Shown here one piece after another: positions 13,045-20,621 of a DNA stretch of 20,621 nucleotides (position 1 is the first letter of the stretch; each line of letters opens with the position of its first letter). A program made the position numbers and the translations under genes. Under the pieces are notes generated by a model. The model had not been told where the DNA came from. It saw only the letters and a list, made by a program, of their open reading frames with translations, and did not search any database. Origin of the DNA: CAYZHV01 sp046541355 (GTDB lineage Bacteria > Spirochaetota > Spirochaetia > DSM-27196 > Alkalispirochaetaceae); NCBI GenBank assembly GCA_046541355.1, contig JBKHDM010000051.1:1-20621 (forward strand), in the 5' to 3' direction.

Positions 13045-15828
13045 CTAGTACAACCTCGTGCCAAAGGCGAGTACCGGGCTGATCCGCGGCCCAGGGTCGA
13101 GCCGGTATGGTTCGGGACTGACCTCGACGGTGTTTTCCTCCCTGTTGACTCGGACGGAGTCTTCTTGCCGCCCGGGCCCGAAGGCCCACCCCACCTGAAC
13201 GCCGGCCTCAAGAAAGGCGGATCGCCAGAGAGAAACGCGATAGCCTGCTTCAGACAGGGCCAGGAGCAAATGTCCTGTTACCCTCGTGTACTCTTCAAAG
13301 CCAGCCGGCCCCCCGGACCCTCCGGCCTCTACCCTGAGTTCCGATTCGCCTCGGGCAAAGTCGTGATACTCAACCGCCCCGCCAAAATAGAACCCCTTCG
13401 CTCTGTCAAAGCCGCCTTGTGGGGCGAGGTAGTACCTGGCGGCGAGGCCGGGGAACAACACCATTGGTTCCTGTGCAAATCCCGCGTTACCGTAATCGAG
13501 AAAGATTGAAAGCCGTGCGGAAAGGCCGAGAGAGAAATGATCGGCAAAGAACCACTCCACGCCGAGGAGGGGTCCGAAGGAGACCATGCCCCCGGAATCG
13601 GCTCGTACCGCTACCGGAAGTGGGGCCCAGCGTCCCTCGACTTCTTCCAATCCTGTTTCAAAGGGCGCCAACCCGGAGGGTAGCGGTCGCTGCTCTGCGG
13701 AGGGCGGCCCGAGGCTAAACGCCCGAGTAAGCTCGATACTGCTGGTGCTCCTCACAAGCAGGGTCTGCGGGGCAATCTCCCCGTCTCCCAGCCGGGTGAG
13801 GTCCATCCTGTAGGCAAGGCCGAGGTCCCAGGGAAGCGCCGGTCGGCGACCGAAGCGTACTCCCGTCCCGACTCGTAGGCCAAACATGTCGATTCTGGTG
13901 GTGTCGCTCTCCCCGTAGAAATAGGTCCGCGCGAAGCCTTCCGCCTCAGCAGGGTCGGCCGCGTCGCTAGAAACCTCCAGAGCTCCCATACCCGCAGGAG
14001 GAACCCAGGTGTACTCGAGTCCCGCCCGGATGTAACCCCGCCCGGTCCGCGTGTGTGTCCAGTCAGCAAAGGTGGTGTAAACCTGCCTGATCGGCGTGAA
14101 CGCATCAGATATCGAAACCACCGAGGAAATCGAGCGAAGTCTGGGCGCGAAGCCGAGGCCAAGCGCATGGTGTTGATTGAACCAGTAGCGGCCGGTGGTC
14201 ACTGCAGCTATACCGGTACCCGCGTAACCGACTGTCCGTATGCTGCTTTCCCCGGAACTATCAACAAAGTCGAACCTCCACAAATTGTTTCCACTCTCAA
14301 AGCGGGAACCGATGGAGAGTTCCCAGCGGTGAGGCGACCATCTGCTAATAGAAGGGACCTGTTCGCCGGTACCATAACGCCTCAACTCACGCTGAGAGAC
14401 GCGCCAATCCCAATCAAGACTGTTCCAGATTGCGAGATAGCCGGCCCCGAAGATGAGAGGCAGGGTGAACACCCCCTGTTGCAGGGGACTCTCCGGATCG
14501 TAGGCGACCTTATCTGGATCCGCATACATACCCGACAAGTTCTGCCCGATTACCAGAAGAAGAACTCCCATCACCGGATAGGGCCGTCGGGAGCGTTGGA
14601 CGGTGCGCTCCGCCCAGTTCCGGGAGACCAGTCCCACCTCGTCCTCGAATCCAAACAGCTGCGGCGCATCAAAGGTCCGGGCAAGCTCGGCAACCTGCCG
14701 GTGGCTCGCCACGCCCCGCTCCCATTCACGCTGCTCCAACAGCGTCCTGCCCCGCAGGATCTCTACCCGCGCCGCCTCCGCCGCGTTCGCCCTCGCCGCC
14801 TCACGGATCGCCTCGGGGTCTATAAACTCCCCTGAGCTCAGATAGTAGCTCTCGGCAAGCTCGTACCCGTCCGCTCGCCGCTCCGCTTCCAGGGCCGCGA
14901 GCGCCTCGTTGAGCCGCCTCACCTCCTCGGCCCGTCGCCCCCGCTCGCGCTGCCCGAGCTCCACGAGGTCAGGCAGGAGCACCCGTACCTCCGTCGTCGA
15001 GCGCTCCTCCACGTTGATTCGTTCCTCCAGGAGCACCCGGGTCTCTCCGGAGACCTCCGCGGTAATCCTCAGCTCGTGCTCTCCTGTCAGGACCGAATCC
15101 ACGCTCCTCAGATTTCGTCCCAGGGGCTCTCGGTCGAGAAACACCTCGTAGTCCGGCGTTTCCGTCGGCCTCGAACTCCCCGCCCCGCCCCCTGGTATGC
15201 TCTGTCCCGCCTCCGGGATAATACGAATCGAGCCAAAGGCGACCCGGCGCCCGGAAAACCCGGTAAGCAGCGCCGCGGTGATATCGTCTGTGGCGCCGAA
15301 GATGTCAAAGAGGCTCGAAGGACGCCGGCGCTCGGTGAGGACAACCCGCCCCTCCAGCCGATCGTAGACCGAGAGGATAAGCTCCGGCACCCCGCCTCCG
15401 GCTGGGTCGCCCGGGCCCTGGGGGCCCTCCTCCGGTGAGCCGGTCGCCGGTGAGCCCGCCGCCGCAACAACCTCCCCAAAGACGATGGTCTCAGCCGGCA
15501 GCGCCTCGGCGATCTGCGCTAAAACCGCCTCCCGCCTCTCGCCCGGGGGCGGCAGGGGCAGCTCCTCCTCGAACTCCTCCGGGGTGCCCTCGCTTATGGT
15601 GTACCGTCCCAGAAGTCGCAGGGTGAGGGCGACGGTGTCGGTGACCGTGGTGGCCACCGCCTCGAACTGCGCCTCCCCGGTCCGGTTGACCGCCGGCAGG
15701 ACGTGGACCCGGATTTCGGAGGTGGGGGTTTGCGATTGCGTCTGGGCGATGAGATCGGCTGACAGAAACAGTAGAGCCAACAAGAGCGGAGTCACCGGGA
15801 TCGGGACTCCCGGCCGGCGGGTGGTCAT
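13045..15828 (-). CDS. Large outer-membrane beta-barrel protein with periplasmic N-terminal domains
   Basis: The 927-residue protein has a signal peptide (Arg-rich start, then PVTPLLLALLFLSADLIAQ). A first domain (about 38-180) resembles that of the protein at 10842-11909. A PEGA-like segment (about 205-290) follows, then a charged helical stretch (about 290-400) and one hydrophobic segment (PYPVMGVLLLVIG). The C-terminal half is rich in alternating aromatic strands and ends in GTRLY, as outer-membrane barrels do. I do not recognise the family; a surface porin or envelope assembly factor is possible. The ATG at 15828 is chosen because GAGGGGG lies four bases upstream and the signal peptide begins there; a start 45 bases earlier is less likely. 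First gene of a three-gene operon. Confidence 0.75.
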   Translation of the reverse strand: MTTRRPGVPIPVTPLLLALLFLSADLIAQTQSQTPTSEIRVHVLPAVNRTGEAQFEAVATTVTDTVALTLRLLGRYTISEGTPEEFEEELPLPPPGERREAVLAQIAEALPAETIVFGEVVAAAGSPATGSPEEGPQGPGDPAGGGVPELILSVYDRLEGRVVLTERRRPSSLFDIFGATDDITAALLTGFSGRRVAFGSIRIIPEAGQSIPGGGAGSSRPTETPDYEVFLDREPLGRNLRSVDSVLTGEHELRITAEVSGETRVLLEERINVEERSTTEVRVLLPDLVELGQRERGRRAEEVRRLNEALAALEAERRADGYELAESYYLSSGEFIDPEAIREAARANAAEAARVEILRGRTLLEQREWERGVASHRQVAELARTFDAPQLFGFEDEVGLVSRNWAERTVQRSRRPYPVMGVLLLVIGQNLSGMYADPDKVAYDPESPLQQGVFTLPLIFGAGYLAIWNSLDWDWRVSQRELRRYGTGEQVPSISRWSPHRWELSIGSRFESGNNLWRFDFVDSSGESSIRTVGYAGTGIAAVTTGRYWFNQHHALGLGFAPRLRSISSVVSISDAFTPIRQVYTTFADWTHTRTGRGYIRAGLEYTWVPPAGMGALEVSSDAADPAEAEGFARTYFYGESDTTRIDMFGLRVGTGVRFGRRPALPWDLGLAYRMDLTRLGDGEIAPQTLLVRSTSSIELTRAFSLGPPSAEQRPLPSGLAPFETGLEEVEGRWAPLPVAVRADSGGMVSFGPLLGVEWFFADHFSLGLSARLSIFLDYGNAGFAQEPMVLFPGLAARYYLAPQGGFDRAKGFYFGGAVEYHDFARGESELRVEAGGSGGPAGFEEYTRVTGHLLLALSEAGYRVSLWRSAFLEAGVQVGWAFGPGRQEDSVRVNREENTVEVSPEPYRLDPGPRISPVLAFGTRLY

Positions 15829-15931
15829 AGTACCCCCTCTGAGATGCCGGTGGTGCGAGAACCCGACGCTCACCGGAGGGCGCCGGCTTCAAATCGACTA
15901 TCCGAGAATTGAGATATCCTGTATCGATATT

Positions 15932-15959
15932 ATTTTATCACTGCTGAGCCTGTTGTCCA
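15932..15959 (-). promoter_or_regulatory. Sigma-70-like promoter of the envelope operon
   Basis: On the minus strand TGGACA (15959-15954, 5 of 6) and TAAAAT (15937-15932, 5 of 6) are separated by 16 bases in an AT-rich island. It lies about 105 bases upstream of the barrel gene start. Confidence 0.65.
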
Positions 15960-16160
15960 GAGGGAACCGTGCGGATAACAGCCGTTATAACCGGGGATTA
16001 CCGATATGAGCGTGTCCTGGATGAGCTTGTCGTGCGCGTATCCGCGGGCAGACGGCGGGGGAGGAGCTGTGGCGTAGCGTCCTCGTTCGAACCGGCTCGG
16101 ACAGGGTGGCCGAGCTCGACTCGTTCTGATGGTCCGATGACCAGGGCGTTCGAGGCCCGG
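15960..16160. other. Intergenic stretch with no gene seen
   Basis: About 200 bases between the envelope operon promoter and the end of the small charged-protein gene. I see no supported gene. The only structure is a stem-loop at 16139-16162 (GACC/GGTC and GGGC/GCCC, one bulge) overlapping that gene's stop codon, without a T-run. A GTTCGAACC stretch near 16085 looks like a tRNA T-loop but does not fold as one. Confidence 0.5.
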
Positions 16161-16379
16161 TCACTCCTCTTCTTCCGACTCTTCGTCGCTGTCTTCTTCG
16201 TCCTCTTCAACAAAGCTCTGGTCCACCGGACCGCCGGGGTTGAGGTACTCTTTGTACGCCTCCTGATCCTCCTCAGGACTCTCAGCCCGTTCCTGCTTCT
16301 TCTTGCGCTTCTCTTCCTGCTTCTTCTTCTTTTCCAGCTGTCGGCGTCTCTTGTCGCCGGAGTATGAGCGTCTTCCCAT
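16161..16379 (-). CDS. Small, highly charged protein, function unknown
   Basis: The 72-residue protein has two halves of opposite charge. Residues 4-32 are Lys/Arg-rich (RRRQLEKKKKQEEKRKKKQE), probably a single charged helix. Residues 58-72 are almost all Glu/Asp/Ser and run to the stop. A real gene is supported by AAGGAG seven bases before the ATG and by its placement after the RNA-binding protein gene on the same strand. Nucleic-acid or ribosome association is possible from the basic helix but is only a guess. Confidence 0.7.
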   Translation of the reverse strand: MGRRSYSGDKRRRQLEKKKKQEEKRKKKQERAESPEEDQEAYKEYLNPGGPVDQSFVEEDEEDSDEESEEEE

Positions 16380-16427
16380 AGGCCTCTCCTTACGGTGGTT
16401 TCTCTATTCGACGTGTAGGTGGGAACG

Positions 16428-16458
16428 AAAAGCGCCGTCCCCTCCAGAGGACGGCGCC
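16428..16458 (-). terminator. Intrinsic terminator of the RRM gene
   Basis: GCGCCGTCC (16432-16440) and GGACGGCGC (16449-16457) form a perfect 9-bp stem with an 8-base loop. On the minus strand it is followed by TTTTCGTT. It lies about 25 bases after the RRM stop, so the small charged-protein gene downstream needs read-through or its own promoter. Confidence 0.8.
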
Positions 16459-16482
16459 GTTGTCACTGAGGGAATTGGGGGA

Positions 16483-16761
16483 CTAATACCGATTTCTCGG
16501 GCGGCGCGAGTCCTCCCGCGGTCGCGCCTCGTTAACGCGAAGGTTTCGTCCGTCGAGCTCTGCGCCGTTGAGGGCGCTCTCGGCTGCTCGGGCGTGCTCG
16601 TCATCGGCGTATTCGACAAAGCCGAAACCCCGTGAGCGACCGGTATCCCGATCCATTACAATGTTCAGTGACGCGATGTCACCATACTGAGCAAAGAGAG
16701 AGCGCAGATCCTCTTCCTGGGTCTGGTAACTGAGGTTACCGACGTAGAGCTTAGTAGCCAT
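16483..16761 (-). CDS. RRM-domain RNA-binding protein
   Basis: The 92-residue protein is a single RNA-recognition motif, the size of bacterial Rbp proteins. RNP2 is LYVGNL (5-10) and RNP1 is RGFGFVEY (44-51), both with the aromatic residues that stack on RNA bases. A short Arg-rich tail (PREDSRRPRNRY) follows the domain. Such proteins bind single-stranded RNA in the cytoplasm and are often cold-regulated in other bacteria; I see no direct sign of that here. GAGAGGATGG lies just upstream of the ATG. The leader faces the divergent potassium-channel gene with about 200 bases between. Confidence 0.95.
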   Translation of the reverse strand: MATKLYVGNLSYQTQEEDLRSLFAQYGDIASLNIVMDRDTGRSRGFGFVEYADDEHARAAESALNGAELDGRNLRVNEARPREDSRRPRNRY

Positions 16762-16958
16762 TAGTCCATCCTCTCAGCCGTCTCCACGGCCGAATCAATG
16801 AAGTATCTCGGTACTTTGAAGATGTGGTGCTTTTGGTAGTGAGTACCAGGCGGGATCTACGGCCAAAGCAGCGGGCACACTCTTCTGTACCGATTTCTAC
16901 TATCGCACATACAGCAGACCCTAGCAAGTCTCCATTCTCCGAGTATAGTAGGAGAGGA

Positions 16959-17978
16959 ATGCACGACCCGAGGCTACGGTTCCTCTCGGCTTTCGCGCTG
17001 ATCCTCGTCGTCGTCGGCGGCGGCACGGTGGGTTACACGGTCATCGAAGGGTGGACGGTCAGCGAGAGTCTCTACATGGCGATGATCACCCTCACCACCG
17101 TCGGCTTCGGAGAGGTGCGCCCGCTGAGCACCGCGGGTCGTCACTTCACCATCATCTATCTGATTCTCAGCGTGGCTACCGTGGGATACGCGTTTTCCTC
17201 GATCCTGAGCTACCTCTTCGAGGGGCAGGTCCTGGAGGCTGTAAAGGAGCGACGAATGAAACGAAACCTCGATCGGATCAAGGATCACTACATTGTCGCC
17301 GGCTGCGGGGACATCGGCCGGGAGGTTGCCCTGGAGTTTCGCAAGTCCGGCACCCCCTTTCTGGTGGTGGACCGGGATCCGGAACACTCGGAGCTCGCCG
17401 AGGATGAGGAGATCATCTTTGTGAAGGGAGACGCCACGGAGGAGCACGTCCTCGCTGAGGGCAGGATCGATCAGGCGAAAGGGCTCATTGCCGCCCTCCC
17501 CGCGGACGCGGATAACGTCTTCGTCACCCTCACCGCCCGGCAGATGAACCCGAAGCTCACGATCATAGCGAAGGCCTCCGACGAGAGCGCGGCGGTCAAA
17601 CTCCGTCGCGCCGGGGCGACCCGGGTTATCACCCCGAGTAAGATCGCCGGCCGTCGGATCGCCTCCTCCATCCTCCGTCCCTCGGTGATCAATTTTCTCG
17701 ATGTCATCGTCGACGACAGCGAGGTCGCGATGCGGATGGAGGAGTTTATCGTGACCGGCAACGCGCCCCTGGTGGATAAGACGCTCCGGGAGGCGGATAT
17801 CGGACAGCACACCGGGGCGATTGTTCTCGCGATAACCGACGAGCACGGCCGTACCCGGACCGACGCCACCCGGGCGGTGGTTTCGACTGTCACGGTCCAC
17901 GCGGGGAACCGGATTATCGCCCTCGGAAGCGAGCAGCAGCTGCGGGAGCTCGAAGCCTTCCTCGCCGGCAAGGGATAG
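16959..17978 (+). CDS. Two-TM potassium channel with RCK (TrkA-N/TrkA-C) domains
   Basis: The 339-residue inner-membrane protein has TM1 at about 8-28, a pore loop with the selectivity filter TTVGFGE (46-52) and TM2 at about 63-86. A cytoplasmic RCK-N domain follows with the nucleotide motif GCGDIG (115-120), and an RCK-C domain fills about 255-339. The layout is that of MthK- or YugO-type channels gated by ligands such as nucleotide or divalent ions. The ATG at 16959 is chosen because AGGAGAGGA stands directly before it and it opens a normal TM1; a longer frame upstream reads as non-protein. It stands alone, divergent from the RRM gene. Confidence 0.93.
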   Translation: MHDPRLRFLSAFALILVVVGGGTVGYTVIEGWTVSESLYMAMITLTTVGFGEVRPLSTAGRHFTIIYLILSVATVGYAFSSILSYLFEGQVLEAVKERRMKRNLDRIKDHYIVAGCGDIGREVALEFRKSGTPFLVVDRDPEHSELAEDEEIIFVKGDATEEHVLAEGRIDQAKGLIAALPADADNVFVTLTARQMNPKLTIIAKASDESAAVKLRRAGATRVITPSKIAGRRIASSILRPSVINFLDVIVDDSEVAMRMEEFIVTGNAPLVDKTLREADIGQHTGAIVLAITDEHGRTRTDATRAVVSTVTVHAGNRIIALGSEQQLRELEAFLAGKG

Positions 17979-18032
17979 CCACGGCAAGGGGTGGTTGCGG
18001 ACAGGATTAGCCACCGCCAGGGGTGGTTGCGG
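17976..18032 (+). repeat. Two tandem 25-bp repeats just after the channel gene
   Basis: Units 17976-18000 and 18008-18032 (period 32) match at 23 of 25 positions. Both end in GGGGTGGTTGCGG, and each contains a short CCAC/GTGG stem. The first begins at the stop codon. They may act as a terminator or be a local duplication. Confidence 0.75.
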
Positions 18033-18044
18033 CGACCCTCCGCT

Positions 18045-18104
18045 CCCGGGCCCCCCGGGCTGATCCCGGGCCGGGGGCAGGGGCGGATCCCGGGGGCCCC
18101 CGGG
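18045..18104. repeat. Cluster of five CCCGGG palindromes
   Basis: CCCGGG occurs at 18045, 18054, 18065, 18089 and 18099 in 60 bases of almost pure G+C. It lies between the convergent channel and SDR genes. The segment can fold into several alternative hairpins and may serve as a bidirectional roadblock or terminator. Confidence 0.65.
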
Positions 18105-18128
18105 CGGGACCGGGGCCGGAATCAGAGG

Positions 18129-18962
18129 TCAGATGTTGTCGACGAGGTAGCCGCCGTCAACGGGGATGGTGACGCCGGTGACAAAGCCGCTCGCCCGTCG
18201 GCTTGCGAGAAAGAGGGTGGCTCCTTCAATGTCGGTCACGGTACCAAAACGGCCGCGGGGGGTTCGAGAGATTATCCCGCGGCCCCGGTCGGTGAGCTCC
18301 CCGCTCTCCTCGTTCTTGATGAGGAGGCTCTTGTTCTGGTGGCCGACAAAAAATCCCGGGGCGATCGCGTTTACCCGGATCCCCATCGGGGCAAACTCCC
18401 GGGCGGCCCCCTCGGTGAGGTTGAGAACCGCCGACTTCGCGGCGTTGTACGCCCAGACTCCGGAAAGCGCTTTGTAGCTGGTCATGGAGGCGAGGTTGAT
18501 GACGCTTCCTTCCATGGATTTCTCCATCCAGCGGCGGCCAAAGAGCTTCAGGGGCACAACGAGTCCGGCGAGGAGGTTCATCGATACAACCTTCTCAAAG
18601 AGCTCGACGTCGATATCGACGAAGGCGCTCTTGCCCTGATTGCCGCCCACACCGTTTACCAGGATCGTCGGCTCCCCGAGACGCGCCACACTCTCCTCCC
18701 AGGCGCCGGCCACGGCGTGCTCGTCCGCGGTGTCCACGGTCACCCCGGTGAGGCGGGCCGACTCGACGCCGGTCTGTTCGAGGAGCCGTTCTGTCGCCTC
18801 CTGCACAGGGTGGCTCCTCCCGCGTCCCCAGATCGCCACCTTCGCCCCCGCTCTCAGGAGCGTCGCGGCCATAGCCCCCGGCAGGACTCCCGCCCCTCCG
18901 GTCACCACCGCCACCTCCCCGGTCAGGGAGAAGAGCTCCTCTACATAGGTTGCAGCTGCCAT
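18129..18962 (-). CDS. SDR-family NAD(P)-dependent oxidoreductase (mannonate/gluconate-type)
   Basis: The 277-residue classical short-chain dehydrogenase has the cofactor motif TGGAGVLPG (21-29), NGVGG (103-107), catalytic Ser149 in NLASMTS, and Tyr162-Lys166 in YNAAK. It ends with the usual VTGVTIPVDGGYLVDNI. The opening LFSLTGEVAVVTGGAGVL and overall look resemble D-mannonate oxidoreductases and gluconate 5-dehydrogenases of the SDR type, so a keto-sugar-acid reduction is likely, not proven. The ATG at 18962 is chosen with AAGGAG seven bases upstream; a GTG six bases earlier is possible. It stands alone, divergent from the outer-membrane gene and convergent with the channel gene. Confidence 0.88.
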   Translation of the reverse strand: MAAATYVEELFSLTGEVAVVTGGAGVLPGAMAATLLRAGAKVAIWGRGRSHPVQEATERLLEQTGVESARLTGVTVDTADEHAVAGAWEESVARLGEPTILVNGVGGNQGKSAFVDIDVELFEKVVSMNLLAGLVVPLKLFGRRWMEKSMEGSVINLASMTSYKALSGVWAYNAAKSAVLNLTEGAAREFAPMGIRVNAIAPGFFVGHQNKSLLIKNEESGELTDRGRGIISRTPRGRFGTVTDIEGATLFLASRRASGFVTGVTIPVDGGYLVDNI

Positions 18963-19054
18963 AGTCACGCTCCTTCACTCGACACCGTAGCGTAGTCCGC
19001 AAAGAGGATGGTGTCAAAAGCGGGGGTGCGGCGGGATACCTTCGTCGTGAAAGC

Positions 19055-19065
19055 TGGTATATACT
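19055..19065 (+). promoter_or_regulatory. Candidate extended -10 of the outer-membrane protein gene
   Basis: TGGTATATACT combines a TGN extension with TATATA and TATACT, about 70 bases before the start at 19132. No clear -35 hexamer is visible, as is common for extended -10 promoters. Confidence 0.4.
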
Positions 19066-19131
19066 TCCGAGGACCGGAAACGAGCGGGCTCCCAGCGCCG
19101 GCGCAACACAACAGACGAAAGGACAGGATCT

Positions 19132-20574
19132 ATGGGCTCTAATCGAATCAGCAGTAGACTCGCTGCTACGCTTCTTACGCTTTTTATGCTTCTGCCCGCA
19201 CTCCTCGGCGCGCAGGAGGGGGATGAGTGGGAGTACGCGATCACCGGGGTGGTATACAGGATCGAAGGAAGAACCCGGCAGTGGGCGCTCGAGGAGGTTG
19301 TGGACCTCGAGATTGGCAGAACCTTTCCCTCCACCGACGCCCTGGAATCGCATCTCGCCCGGCAACAGCAGAATCTGGTAAACCAGCGGCAGCTCCAGTC
19401 GGCGCGGGTCGACTACCAGGTCGCCGAGGGGGAGCAACTCCCCCGGGAGGTGACGGTAATCATCGAGACCGACGACACCTGGAACATCATCGTCCTTCCC
19501 TACTTTCGCTACGACTCGAACGAAGGCCTCCTGTTGAGCATCCGGGGCAGGGATTACAACTTTTTTGGTACCCTCCAGGAGTTGGCGATCGATCTCGACT
19601 ACCTCAGAACGGTGGACGAGACCAACGAGTGGACCATCGCCGCCGATTTCTCCCTCCCCTTCAATATGCTCGAGCGACGCTGGCGCTGGACCTTTGAGGA
19701 GGAGTTTGTCCTGGAAAACGAGGATATCGACTTTTCCACCTCCACGGGCCTCGCCTACGACTTCGAGTTGTGGCAGAACCCGTGGTCCCTCGGTGTCGCA
19801 CAGGAGTACCAGCTCTTTACCGCCGAGGAGGAGCCGGATGACTACTACCTGACAAACACGCTCTTTCTCACCGCGGATGTGGGAACCCCCATACCCGCAG
19901 GAGGGATGGGCTTTTTCCGCTACCGCCCGACTGGAAACATCCTGGTCAACTACGCCTTTGACGACACCTTGAGCGACGAACGTCGGGGGGTCTTTGGGAA
20001 CTTTGACCAGACGCTTTCCGCCGGTGGCTTTGACTGGATCGGGAACTTCAGGGACGGAGGGGCGGTCTCCCTGGGCAACGAAAACGAGTACTCCTTCTAC
20101 CAGGAGGAGATCGAGAGCAGGCTTACCGCCTCGGCCTCGGGGTGGCTCGCTGCCGACCCCTTCGGATTTTCCGCCCGGACTACCGGCTTTTATTACTTCG
20201 ACGGCGTGCCGGAGGACCAGGATGACGGAGCAAGGGAGATCCGGGGAGTTCTCGACGACGAGATGACCGGGGACCTCGGGCTCTTTCTCAATACCGATGT
20301 CGCCCTCAAAGTCTGGACCCTCGAGCCGATTTTTGAGATGCAGTGGGCGCTCTTTTTCGACCTCGCCCTGGTCACCGACACCGGGGGCTCCTACCAGGAG
20401 TCGGAGGATCTTCGCTACGGCTCAGGGATCGAGGTAATCGGCTTTCCGCTCTTTGCCCGGAGTCTCTATCTCCGGGGTTCCCTCGGTTTCGACATCAGAG
20501 AAATCATGGACGGCGCCTCTCTCACCGACGGAAACGTCCGGGAGATATTTATCGGCCTCGGCCACCATTACTGA
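19132..20574 (+). CDS. Omp85/TamA-like outer-membrane protein with one POTRA domain
   Basis: The 480-residue protein has a signal peptide (about 1-27, ending LLGAQ). A single POTRA-like domain (about 36-112) follows, with the pattern of a strand, the helix TDALESHLARQQQNLVN and a strand pair ending EVTVIIETDD. A barrel of about 365 residues fills the rest. The early strand LSIRGRDYNFFGTL and the late IRGV (370-373) followed by GLFLNTDVAL fit Omp85 layout, where the L6 loop usually reads VRGF. The chain ends in HHY, an aromatic last residue. Such proteins insert or export outer-membrane proteins. BamA has five POTRAs, so this is not housekeeping BamA. AAAGGA lies upstream of the ATG. Confidence 0.7.
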   Translation: MGSNRISSRLAATLLTLFMLLPALLGAQEGDEWEYAITGVVYRIEGRTRQWALEEVVDLEIGRTFPSTDALESHLARQQQNLVNQRQLQSARVDYQVAEGEQLPREVTVIIETDDTWNIIVLPYFRYDSNEGLLLSIRGRDYNFFGTLQELAIDLDYLRTVDETNEWTIAADFSLPFNMLERRWRWTFEEEFVLENEDIDFSTSTGLAYDFELWQNPWSLGVAQEYQLFTAEEEPDDYYLTNTLFLTADVGTPIPAGGMGFFRYRPTGNILVNYAFDDTLSDERRGVFGNFDQTLSAGGFDWIGNFRDGGAVSLGNENEYSFYQEEIESRLTASASGWLAADPFGFSARTTGFYYFDGVPEDQDDGAREIRGVLDDEMTGDLGLFLNTDVALKVWTLEPIFEMQWALFFDLALVTDTGGSYQESEDLRYGSGIEVIGFPLFARSLYLRGSLGFDIREIMDGASLTDGNVREIFIGLGHHY

Positions 20575-20621
20575 GGCCGCCGCCGCCCGGCCGCCAAGCC
20601 GAAGGGCTGGCCCAGGCGGCG

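Noticed and set aside
16075..16130. tRNA-like sequence with GTTCGAACC and a TGGCCGAG stretch
   Set aside because: The order of arms is wrong on both strands and the T-stem does not pair, so no cloverleaf forms.
16944..16949. TATAGT as the -10 box of the potassium-channel gene
   Set aside because: It would start transcription almost at the ATG and lose the strong AGGAGAGGA ribosome site.
1..20621. CRISPR arrays, insertion sequences, phage genes, integrase sites
   Set aside because: No regularly spaced repeats, transposase, recombinase or terminal inverted repeats were seen.

Overview
The window is high-GC bacterial chromosome, densely packed, with no phage, insertion sequence, CRISPR or RNA gene that I can support. 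PEGA-like periplasmic proteins, an unusual Omp85-type barrel protein and an alanine/arginine-rich codon style would suit a high-GC free-living spirochaete (Spirochaetaceae-like). That placement is an impression from protein style, not a search result.

Left half (about 0.3-10.8 kb) is a catabolic island. An NAD(P)-dependent aldehyde dehydrogenase (306-1790) is followed by an L-fucose-isomerase-like sugar isomerase (1930-3348). A convergent ROK-family repressor (3345-4580, minus) comes next, then a tightly coupled six-gene operon (4787-10796). The operon encodes a split transketolase (two subunits), an RpiB/LacAB-type isomerase, a CoA-acylating aldehyde dehydrogenase and the two subunits of an ADP-forming acyl-CoA synthetase (SucC/SucD-like). 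No sugar kinase is present. This set is what is expected for the sulfoacetate-forming variant of the sulfoglycolytic transketolase (sulfo-TK) pathway. In that pathway sulfoquinovose is isomerised to 6-deoxy-6-sulfofructose. A transketolase removes a C2 unit to give 4-deoxy-4-sulfoerythrose, an isomerase makes the sulfoerythrulose, and a second transketolase turn releases sulfoacetaldehyde. Sulfoacetaldehyde is oxidised to sulfoacetyl-CoA, which is then cleaved to sulfoacetate with ATP formation. The assignment rests on gene content and order plus residue changes at normally phosphate- or succinate-facing motifs; it is an inference.

Three near-palindromes of consensus GTTANTTTCWGAAANTAAC lie at the isomerase promoter (1888-1910), over the leader of the ROK gene (4584-4602) and at the operon promoter (4744-4762). 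They define a probable ROK regulon with autoregulation. A second, different 22-bp inverted repeat is shared by the aldehyde dehydrogenase upstream region (148-169) and the ROK promoter (4634-4655). A G-rich 14-bp tandem repeat sits in the aldehyde dehydrogenase leader.

Right half (10.8-20.6 kb) is envelope and housekeeping. It holds a three-gene minus-strand envelope operon (barrel protein 13045-15828, lipoprotein 11906-12964, PEGA-like exported protein 10842-11909) with a good promoter at 15932-15959. Next are a small highly charged protein, an RRM RNA-binding protein with a clear terminator, and a two-TM RCK potassium channel. A GC-palindrome-rich repeat region follows, then an SDR oxidoreductase and an Omp85/TamA-like outer-membrane protein.
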